Below, piece after piece: positions 45,043-54,744 of a DNA stretch of 64,000 nt. The stretch's first letter is position 1. Every line of letters begins with the position of its first letter. The position numbers and the translations under genes were made by a program. The notes under the pieces are model-generated. The model saw only the letters and a list, made by a program, of their open reading frames with translations, was not told the origin of the DNA and made no database searches. This stretch comes from Chlamydoabsidia padenii (lineage: Eukaryota; Mucoromycota; Mucoromycetes; Mucorales; Cunninghamellaceae). The stretch is taken from NCBI GenBank assembly GCA_025330725.1, contig JAIWND010000047.1:97426-161425 (forward strand), written 5' to 3'.

Positions 45043-47156
45043 TATTGTCAGCCTAGTTTAATCAAAGAGTGAGAAGTAGAGTAAAGATGAAGAAAAACGC
45101 GAAAAGCGACTTTCAAACCCGAAATTCAAACAGCGCCTCTTTTTTTTTTTTTTTAAATTATAAAAGGCAGGATTCAAGCTTTTCTTTTCTTTTCATCTCG
45201 ACTAACCAGCGACCAATGATCATCACGAACAGCATCACCACTATCAACTAAAGTCATCAAAGGGAACGAAGCGAAACGACAAGCTGGTACTACAACTGCT
45301 AAAATGTGACAAACGTTTTTTGATCCAGTTGGTGCAACTTGAAGGTAAGAACCCTCCCCTTCTTTTTTTTTTCTTTTTTACTGACTGTTTTATTTCTGTT
45401 TAATAGGTATAGGTTTACGGCTCGCTCAATCTTACAGGCGACAACGGAGGGTAAGAGGGACATTAACATATTCATGCGATACACTCAACACAGAGACAAC
45501 TAATGTAGCCATGTTAGCAAGTGGGGGGTCTACTCTCTGCAACAATATCATCAAAAAGTAATTGAATAGGGTGGAACAGGACAGGATATTGTGCCTTGAA
45601 ACAAAAAAGTAGACATCGACCATCCTTCTTCATTTACGACATTGACTCTTTGATCCGGCCTGCGTTTGTGCTGTCGCAATTTGAAGCGATGCTACCAAAC
45701 AATAATACAGGCACTACCCAGTGAATCATGGCGCCACCTTTGACACTAGGAAGAACGGTGAACACATAACCTATTTGAGACCAATGAATAGTAGTATATT
45801 ATACCCATAGTTTTATATCATACCAATAAAATCAAACACTTTTAACTAAAAACCCTATCACTTATGATCGCCAAGCAATCTTCCCATTGATCGAATTGCA
45901 CATTTAGACAAGATGGATGTTGTATTACTATACCAACAGAAGAAGGAATGAGGGCTGATGCAATTGTCTCGGTCGTGTAAACGATAAATTAATAAAAGAA
46001 AGGTAAAGGTGAATAGTGGCAGAAAAACATTGAACGCGGTAAAATCAATAGGAGGAGATCGAAAAACGTTAAATAAGCCCTCTACTATGGTTTTCAGTAG
46101 TGTAGATAATCTTACACACCAGATAAGCTAACACTAAACCCGCTATACTGGTCATAGAGTGAGTAAAATAAAAGCTTTTATTAAAATGATAAGAGTAGTT
46201 TTTTTTTTCAAAAAAAAAAAGGGAGAGAGAGAGAAATCGGCATATTATTTAATGTGATTATTACAGTAGGAAGGTACCAATGGCAACAATGGATCATAGT
46301 CGAAGGTTATTACATGAATTAGTCGTCAAGAGAATAGTTACTGAAGAATGTTGACAAGGTTGCTGTTGAAAAAGCCTATTGTTAAGTGATAAAAAGTAAA
46401 AAGGTCAAGGAGCAGAAGTTACTAATTGGATTACCCTGTTGATTAATATACAATATACAATATCATGGTCGTGTTGATACCATGGTGACTGACCCTTGAT
46501 AATTACCTTTCACAACTGATATCATTACTATATTCTTGTTATGTTGCTCTTGCTGACAGTATCAAAAAAAAAAAAGAGTCGAGTTGATGGTTATTGTGTT
46601 GTCGTTCATAGAATAAACAAAAGCCTTCCCTTTTACGTTTACCTTGTTTGTAGACTTCATTCAAAAGTACATTCACAGTTGTTAATCTCGTTGCGTTAAT
46701 CTTGTAGTCCATATCAAAAGAAGAGTCCAATTAACGATTGTTGTCTGGTTAATCCCAAAACATTATTTAGAAAAAAAAGAAGCGTTAATTACACGATTAA
46801 AAAGAAAACAGTAAAGATAAAGAGTCAGATTAAAAAGTAAGGTTAAAGAGTAAGAGTAGAATCCAAAAGGATAAAAAAAAAAAAAAAGAAGATGAAGAAG
46901 TATCAAACTTCAAAAAGAATAAGAAGTTTGTGAAGGGGGAAGAAGAAAAGAACGGGGATTAAAAGTACTTTTTTAAATTTTCGACTTCCAAGCTAGCGGT
47001 AAAATAAGTTTGTTCTAAATGGCTAGAATAGATCTAGACTATCTTGATACTTGGTTTTGATAATTCAACTTTTATTTCTTTGGGAAAAGTTGTCTTGCAT
47101 TCATTCCATTCCTCATAATACAATATGCCAACATTGGGGCCAATCATCAAGTCATA
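45043..47156. other. Gene-poor AT-rich stretch
   Basis: No gene that I can support. Two weak coding-like segments exist: on the plus strand KRNDKLVLQLLKCDKRFLIQ spliced to GIGLRLAQSYRRQRR (about 45263-45449), and on the minus strand DSSFDMDYKINATRLTTVNV (about 46730-46665), each ended by a stop soon after the next splice signal. The remainder is A/T homopolymers and spacer. Confidence 0.3.
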
Positions 47157-47237
47157 CTGTACCAAAGTGTCTCCCTCCCCCCCACACCCCCATCCCTTCT
47201 TTGTTTACATTCATATATAATACAGTCTTTCCGCCGT

Positions 47238-47360
47238 CAATTGGTCGCTTTTTAAATTTCAATTGGACACTTTCGTAACTCCCAATTGGTCGATATTTTG
47301 AGCCTCAATTGGTCAGTATTTTGAGTCTCAGTTGGTCACCTTTTTCGAAACCAATTGGTC
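47238..47360 (+). repeat. Subterminal array of six CAATTGGTC motifs
   Basis: Six copies of CAATTGGTC or one-base variants (CAATTGGAC, CAGTTGGTC), spaced about 20-25 bases, lie 80-200 bases from the element's tip. The mirror set occupies 54225-54347. Clusters of short motifs near element ends are usually transposase-binding sites; the function here is inferred. Confidence 0.8.
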
Positions 47361-47672
47361 ATACAACTTGCTTTCACTTCACAGAATCCAGTAGAACAAG
47401 AGATTCGTATTTGAGTGATAATGCAACTGCCACCATCAGGATGTTTATCGTTCGAGAACTCCGTTGCTTTATTTAGTCTAGTTACAGGAAAGCTGTTAGC
47501 GTATATATTTTTTGGCTTGGTGATTACCTACCACTATATCAAGATAGTCAGTTTTTAATTCGAATACTTTTGACCTCTTCGTATATAAGAATATTTTCAG
47601 GCAATTTGTTTATACTATGCATTACATGTTAAACTTTCCAACAAAAATATGTTATATATTATTTTAAGTATT

Positions 47673-48404
47673 TACAGGTTTATCAGTATATCAATTATCT
47701 TGGAATCCAATGGGTCGGCGGCTTCGTATAAATTATGTAATTTTACTTTAAGTGGTTTACGGTCAGACTTTTCATTTACACTCTAAAAAAAAAAAAAAGA
47801 ATGCAAGCTGTGGGAGTAAGTTAGATGTGATTATTAGACACTCACTCTGAAGATGTTGATCAATTCAATAAATAAATTCTTCTCCATTTTTATAAGAGTC
47901 CCGTGTGAAACTCTTGAATATTATTGAGTCCGATTACATCTGACATTGCTTGGTCATGTTGGTCTTTTAGCAACAATACTGTGTGATATAATGATCTAAA
48001 TTGATGATATTACTTAGAATCCGTACTAATGAATGATATGTATAGAGCCTACTTACAATAACTCATGAATAGCGGCGTTAATAAATAAACCAGAGGATCT
48101 TGCTTCCTGATATGAGTTTAATTGAAATTTCTTAAAGCTATCGCTAAAACCATAGCCATTTTCAGTACATTATGTAGTCCAAGCTTATTCTGCAGAATTG
48201 ATATCTCTTCAACAGAAAGCAGAAAGTGAGTCGAGTTAGTTCCGTGTGGTAGACTTCTCTTGACAACGACTACCTTTTCTTTGTTCCTTTGCATCTTCAG
48301 AATTACGATTTACTATTCTAGGTTGGGTACGTGTGAGTGTAAACTCCAGCTTCTTAGTGATATGACGGTAAACTGTTGATTCGTTTATTACTAAATCTTT
48401 TACA
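47673..48404 (-). other. Outward-reading coding-like segments in the left arm
   Basis: Mirror image of 53181-53912, so it reads identically but on the minus strand, away from the core. See that entry for the segments. Confidence 0.4.
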
Positions 48405-49721
48405 ATGCCAGGTCATCAACATATTCTTCAATAAATTGATATGGATTGTATTAAATAAGACTTAAATGTCTTTACTATATATTTGTTAAAGAAATAGAAA
48501 TATCAAATCCAGAATTTCAAGGTTCTTGGGATATACTCTAAGGGATATAATAATTGAAACTTTTCTAATGAGGCCAGCCTTGATTTGTTAACACTATGAA
48601 TGGTACATAATGACATCGTTTATCTGTTATTTTTTTTATGTGAAAATCAACAATGGTCCAGGAACAGTACCTGAGTGCAATCACCCTTGTCAGGTCCAAG
48701 GGATCAGCTAAATTGTTATTATTAAATAATGATCTTAACATGTGCAGTGCAGTATAAAGGCTTTATAGGTTTCTTGGTATTCTCTCAAAAGTACTAGCTC
48801 AAACACATTTAAAAATAGCAAATATCTCCAGCCTCATTGCCATATTAATATTTCCTATTGGTAAAAGTAGATCTAATATAATATTATTGTATCCATAACT
48901 ATACAAAATACTACCTTGGCAAGTGGCTTCTGGTAGCTACATAAATGTCGAAACAAAGAGCCCATGTAATGGCACAAATGACTTAAATCACAATGCACAG
49001 ATAAGAATCAGGTAAGAAATATCAGACCAAATATAGATGTATTTGCAACGATGATAATTTTTTATTAACAAGGCAGTACAATGCGAAGTGAAACTACATC
49101 GATAGTTAGTTAAGATAATCGTTTTTGAATTGGAGATATTCGTCTATCACATTTGTAATTTCGCATAATAATCAAGCCATAGAATGATGGGATACAAGCA
49201 ATAAAAGAGCGGTATTCAAGGCCTGTAAGTGTGAACAGCACAGTTTTTTGACTTTCCTATAATCCGTCTATGACTGAAAAGAAAACGGCGAATTAGTTTG
49301 CGTATTCATTGAATCATATACCTGACAAGAGAAAGAAGGTCATTTCCCACTCCCAGCTGGGACAGCAAATGCTACAGCAATTACTTATCAAGGCTAGGAA
49401 ATTTCTCCGGCGTAGGGCAGGGTTCATATGTACACTTGTCATCATGCTTTTCTTGCCAAATTATAAAACTAATTAGGTATGCACTTATCTTTTTGGTGGG
49501 CAAAGATGATTTCTGAAATCAATTCAGAAAGAAAAGATAGAAAAAAAAAAGTAATACAGCGCGCAAAACAAAACTAGGCCCATAACGAAATTGATGATTT
49601 TTTTTTGACGCAAATCATTTTTGCTGTGTGAAATCAAAAGATATCGTGTTCCTTTGCCTCACTAATGACAGAGAATAATTTTCGAAGTTCTTTTGATAAA
49701 AAAATAAGGGATAAACTTTAT

Positions 49722-52407
49722 ATGAAAGGTAAAGCACTTTTATCTTCAAAAATATTTGATTGCATACGTTTTATTTTCATTTTCATTTTTACTTATTATT
49801 TTGTATAGATTTTTGGACCACTGAACCATGCGATTGGACCATCACAAATTATTTAATCAAGCTATTTGCTCAAGACCCTGCACTCACCAGATGTAGCGCA
49901 TCCAACAGGCTCATTAATGACTCGACGATAATTAAAAATCATGTGATAGCAGGCACAATCGCCGAGACAATGGCCAGTACGATGTCATCCTTTACGCAGG
50001 TCAGTAAATTTTCATTATGATTATTATTTTTACTGTCGTTAACCAGTCCTTATGTCGTATCAGGCATTACTACCCAACTGCGAAATTAGCTTCTATGAAA
50101 CTTGACGACTAGAAATAAAGAATCTGACCCTCAAATAAAGTCTCACATACTTAAGGTAGCATGAGTAATGATGATTTAACTTCCGCTCCCAGAAAAAAAG
50201 GAGTCAGGAGACATTTCAAGGTACGATCGCGTTTAGTAATCGATGATATGAAACCAAACCTATTAAATACTACTTCTTCTTTTCTTCTTCGCAATTAAGA
50301 TCTTTGGTACAATCTTTTACCAATTAAAAAGTTTTCCTTCAACGAAGAGGAACAGCAGTCAGATCTATGGGATCTATGCATCTTTCCATTGGTGCCGTGT
50401 TAGCCAGTTAGAAATTTATCAACGCCTATATAAGCAGCAGTAGTTTGTCTCCTCTATTATGTTCATCACTTTTTATTATTCATTCTTTAAACAACATAAA
50501 AATAAAAGGGTAATAACAGTTCTCGTTTATTTTTGTGTTCTTCCCTACCCTATATACTTCACCTTACAGAATTCAAGAGGAAAAAAAAACATTTAATGCG
50601 TTTTTTGTCAACCACGCCACCCAAATGACTCAAGAAACGCTGAAATACGGTGTTCAAAAGGTAATATGAATATTTTGCATTCCTGCACTTAGTGAAATTG
50701 AACGCGAATACTCATTTTTATACCAAACAATGAATCTGTAGACTCGATTAAAAAGTGCTATGGCTGAACAAGTGGCCAATGAAGAAGAAAAAGAAAATGC
50801 TAGGAAACGGCCAATGGATGGTAACGATTGTGAAGGAGGTCCAAGTCGCCGTACTAAAGCAAGTAGAAGGAAGGTGTGTACTGTGATTGATGACAATCAA
50901 ACTAGCGAACAAGATGATGACTATGACCATAATGACAGCGGTGATGATAAAAAGGACAGTATTTGGGAAGAATGGAAGCAATTCCTTGACGACCAGGAAA
51001 ATATGAATTGTTTCATGCAACTGAGGTAAAAAGAGTACTATGTGGCAACAATTACGTGCTCTTACTTTTTATTATATTTAGCCCCGAAAGGCATAAAGTG
51101 ATTTGGTGTGGAAAGCTAGTTCGACGGAGAAGCTGTCTATCTCCTGAACTATATGACAAGCTAAACCAGGAAATACCATTAGTCACGATGCAGGATATAA
51201 ACCCATGTCTTGCCGAGATGTCCAACGCTGTATTCGATGCGGTATGTCGTTATCAGCGATGGAGTTAGGAATAAGAACATTTAAATTTTCTAATATTATA
51301 GGAATCCAACACTGAAATGCAAAGCTGTATTGAACTACTGAACTGTATTGTGCTCGATGATCCAGTCTTTATTGCAGAAAAAAAACTGATTGTCGATATT
51401 TGTCGCACTTTGTAAGTGAAAGTAGTAAAGACTTGAAGATATACTCAATTGCAATGCTTTTTTTTTTTTAGAAACGACTATATATATGACAATTGTGGCC
51501 TCGAAGTACTTCAAAGTCTGAATCGTGCTACCGGTCTTATCTATTTGATAAGTGTTTGATGGCTACTACCAAATATTTACGCAATGTCAACCACGACGTT
51601 ACCTTCTTTCCAGGAGAAATTGAACTCAACTCCATGACCACACAACTAAAACAGAAAGGAATGAATGATGGCCGATATAAATACAATGCTGATGGGACGC
51701 TCATAGCCAATAATTTCTCTGCAATTGAAATCCTTTTGACCGAAGTGTCGTCTGGCTATGGCTCAAATGAGGCTGGTAAAATAAGCTTTGACCATTATAA
51801 AGCCATGTTTGGGATGTTGGCAATGATACGAACAGTAGCGCAGTTATGCGAAAAAGCCTCATTCAATATTTTCGCAAAATTGAAAATCCATTTCCTGCAT
51901 GCCCATGGTAAGTGACTCGTGAAATACTATGTCTAAGTGCATTTGGAGTTATTAACTGTATTCTTATTTTGCATAGGCAATTCCATCAGACATTGGTCAA
52001 TGTCAACACAGGCACCCGGCATCTATATCATGACCAAAGAGCAGAGGGTGAATGTTCCTATCAGTTTTTCTGAAAAAGATATTACAATTCTTCCGTTTAT
52101 TTGCTTCTTTAAAACACTTGCTGTAAGTTGGATAGCCCAAAGGCATGATTTAACTAGAGAAAGACTGTACTAAGCCATAGTATTGAGAATATAGATTGCT
52201 TGCGAGGAAACTTTATCAGTGCTGAAGGAACTGAGACAAGAACATAAGACCATTTTACGATCAAAGGGCCAGAGGCCACAAAAACTTTCCAGTATCATAA
52301 ATCCAACAATCATTCGCTTAAATGAAGGAAAGCATACAAGTATTGTAACAGAGCATGGCCCTATGAGCGTACCCAACAGTCCTAATCCATATCCCGTTCA
52401 AACATGA
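49722..52407 (+). pseudogene. Core gene of the palindromic element; possible PD-(D/E)XK-like protein
   Basis: A spliced gene of about 600 codons. Usable exons: 49722-49728, 49809-49999, about 50571-50660, 50742-51025, 51082-51241, 51302-51411, about 51475-51909, about 51977-52122 and about 52197-52407. It begins MKDFWTTEPCDWTITNYLI; a basic/acidic region (ENARKRPMDGNDC, EQDDDYDHNDSGDD) follows, then SPERHKVIWCGKLVRRRSCL. The later part has FFPGEIELNSM, RYKYNADGTL, AIEILLTEVSSG and KISFDHYKAMFG, an Asp-Gly ... Glu ... Lys/Asp/Lys spacing that resembles PD-(D/E)XK nucleases seen in large Mucoromycota protein families; this is inference. The frame is broken twice by single bases, an A9 run at 50581-50589 (eight would fit) and a short A run near 51518, and an LTR sits in an intron. 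Confidence 0.55.
50053..50561 (-). mobile_element. Solo LTR, family B, complete (509 bp)
   Basis: Runs TGTCGTATCAGG...TATATACTTCA, with TG/CA ends and a perfect 5 bp target duplication CCTTA (50048-50052 and 50562-50566). It lies in an intron of the core gene; the duplicated target re-creates the acceptor ccttacag directly after the LTR. Same length and sequence as the LTR at 63387-63895, which is in the opposite orientation. Confidence 0.92.
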
Positions 52408-52485
52408 TTACCCCCCGCCAAAGTAAACTACCCATAATAAATATATACATTGGTAATAACTCCTTGTTATCTCAAAAAACTGTCT

Positions 52486-54428
52486 ATGTAGTTTCACTTC
52501 GCATTGTACTGCCTTGTTAATAAAAAATTATCATCGTTGCAAATACATCTATATTTGGTCTGATATTTCTTACCTGATTCTTATCTGTGCATTGTGATTT
52601 AAGTCATTTGTGCCATTACATGGGCTCTTTGTTTCGACATTTATGTAGCTACCAGAAGCCACTTGCCAAGGTAGTATTTTGTATAGTTATGGATACAATA
52701 ATATTATATTAGATCTACTTTTACCAATAGGAAATATTAATATGGCAATGAGGCTGGAGATATTTGCTATTTTTAAATGTGTTTGAGCTAGTACTTTTGA
52801 GAGAATACCAAGAAACCTATAAAGCCTTTATACTGCACTGCACATGTTAAGATCATTATTTAATAATAACAATTTAGCTGATCCCTTGGACCTGACAAGG
52901 GTGATTGCACTCAGGTACTGTTCCTGGACCATTGTTGATTTTCACATAAAAAAAATAACAGATAAACGATGTCATTATGTACCATTCATAGTGTTAACAA
53001 ATCAAGGCTGGCCTCATTAGAAAAGTTTCAATTATTATATCCCTTAGAGTATATCCCAAGAACCTTGAAATTCTGGATTTGATATTTCTATTTCTTTAAC
53101 AAATATATAGTAAAGACATTTAAGTCTTATTTAATACAATCCATATCAATTTATTGAAGAATATGTTGATGACCTGGCATTGTAAAAGATTTAGTAATAA
53201 ACGAATCAACAGTTTACCGTCATATCACTAAGAAGCTGGAGTTTACACTCACACGTACCCAACCTAGAATAGTAAATCGTAATTCTGAAGATGCAAAGGA
53301 ACAAAGAAAAGGTAGTCGTTGTCAAGAGAAGTCTACCACACGGAACTAACTCGACTCACTTTCTGCTTTCTGTTGAAGAGATATCAATTCTGCAGAATAA
53401 GCTTGGACTACATAATGTACTGAAAATGGCTATGGTTTTAGCGATAGCTTTAAGAAATTTCAATTAAACTCATATCAGGAAGCAAGATCCTCTGGTTTAT
53501 TTATTAACGCCGCTATTCATGAGTTATTGTAAGTAGGCTCTATACATATCATTCATTAGTACGGATTCTAAGTAATATCATCAATTTAGATCATTATATC
53601 ACACAGTATTGTTGCTAAAAGACCAACATGACCAAGCAATGTCAGATGTAATCGGACTCAATAATATTCAAGAGTTTCACACGGGACTCTTATAAAAATG
53701 GAGAAGAATTTATTTATTGAATTGATCAACATCTTCAGAGTGAGTGTCTAATAATCACATCTAACTTACTCCCACAGCTTGCATTCTTTTTTTTTTTTTT
53801 AGAGTGTAAATGAAAAGTCTGACCGTAAACCACTTAAAGTAAAATTACATAATTTATACGAAGCCGCCGACCCATTGGATTCCAAGATAATTGATATACT
53901 GATAAACCTGTAAATACTTAAAATAATATATAACATATTTTTGTTGGAAAGTTTAACATGTAATGCATAGTATAAACAAATTGCCTGAAAATATTCTTAT
54001 ATACGAAGAGGTCAAAAGTATTCGAATTAAAAACTGACTATCTTGATATAGTGGTAGGTAATCACCAAGCCAAAAAATATATACGCTAACAGCTTTCCTG
54101 TAACTAGACTAAATAAAGCAACGGAGTTCTCGAACGATAAACATCCTGATGGTGGCAGTTGCATTATCACTCAAATACGAATCTCTTGTTCTACTGGATT
54201 CTGTGAAGTGAAAGCAAGTTGTATGACCAATTGGTTTCGAAAAAGGTGACCAACTGAGACTCAAAATACTGACCAATTGAGGCTCAAAATATCGACCAAT
54301 TGGGAGTTACGAAAGTGTCCAATTGAAATTTAAAAAGCGACCAATTGACGGCGGAAAGACTGTATTATATATGAATGTAAACAAAGAAGGGATGGGGGTG
54401 TGGGGGGGAGGGAGACACTTTGGTACAG
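52486..54428 (-). repeat. Right arm of the palindromic element (1,943 bp)
   Basis: Reverse complement of the left arm, ending GGTACAG before TA at 54429-54430. Equal length to the base shows that no insertion or deletion separates the arms. Confidence 0.9.
53181..53912 (+). other. Outward-reading coding-like segments in the right arm
   Basis: A helix-turn-helix-like segment ESTVYRHITKKLEFTLTRTQ continuing PRIVNRNSEDAKEQRK (about 53202-53311) resembles the N-terminus of Tc1/IS630-type transposases of fungi. Downstream are SFKKFQLNSYQEARSSGLFI joined over an intron (53527-53588) to SLYHTVLLLKDQHDQAMSDV, and MEKNLFIELINIFR (53698-53739) joined over an intron to KSDRKPLKVKLHNLYEAADP and a stop (53910-53912). 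Stops separate the pieces, and no DDE motif is seen. It looks like the relic of a spliced gene, present twice because it lies in the repeat. Confidence 0.45.
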
Positions 54429-54744
54429 TACCTTTGGTTCAAAGCTTGGGAGCCAATCAACGGTCTGCGGAGATCAAAAATTAGATCCAAAAATCGGGAC
54501 TGCCCATGTAAAATTTTTCCTTTTGTTATTTTTTCTAACTTCAACTAATCAAGGCGCATCATCGCTCATGGAATCAAGTAAATCTGGTGCATCAAACTAA
54601 TGAAGATGTCATAACGAAGAAAAAGTTGGTACTGACTGTTGCCTATTCAGAGTGGGAACTAGTTGAATCAACAGATCTACTATTTAACTCTTTTTCGTCA
54701 TGACATCTTCATTAGTATATAAATCTAGCCCTTGTTTGAACCAG
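54429..54744. other. Spacer with a short inverted repeat
   Basis: Bases 54597-54622 (actaatgaagatgtcat...) and 54692-54717 are inverted copies around a 70-base loop. The loop holds agtgggaact, a motif repeated in the tandem array that follows (54887, 55212). Confidence 0.5.

Larger units (their letters stand above)
47157..49099 (+). repeat. Left arm of the palindromic element (1,943 bp)
   Basis: Starts CTGTACCAAAGTGTCTCC after TA at 47155-47156 and ends gaagtgaaactacat at 49099. Immediately inside, left (cgatag) and right (agacag) sequences diverge, which fixes the inner boundary. Confidence 0.9.
47157..54428. mobile_element. Large palindromic element with 1,943 bp terminal inverted repeats
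   Basis: Two arms of exactly 1,943 bp (47157-49099 and 52486-54428) are inverted copies; every segment I compared is identical, including an A14/T14 run and neighbouring C7 and C5 runs. The outer ends are CTGTACCAAAGTGTC, and both sides are flanked by TA, the target duplication of Tc1/mariner-type and related elements. The 3,386 bp core carries a spliced gene (49722-52407) that is not a transposase I recognise, and a solo LTR. The arms contain subterminal repeats and coding-like segments. I know no described family with this plan; it may be a Tc1-related element that has captured cargo between two long repeats. Confidence 0.85.

Noticed and set aside
45069..45251. 60-codon frame MRSRVKMKKNAKSDF...
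   Set aside because: Contains a Phe run from a T homopolymer and no recognisable domain; a spliced reading in another frame looks equally weak.
54400..54600. 66-codon frame crossing the right tip of the palindromic element
   Set aside because: It spans the element boundary and a T-rich stretch; probably chance.
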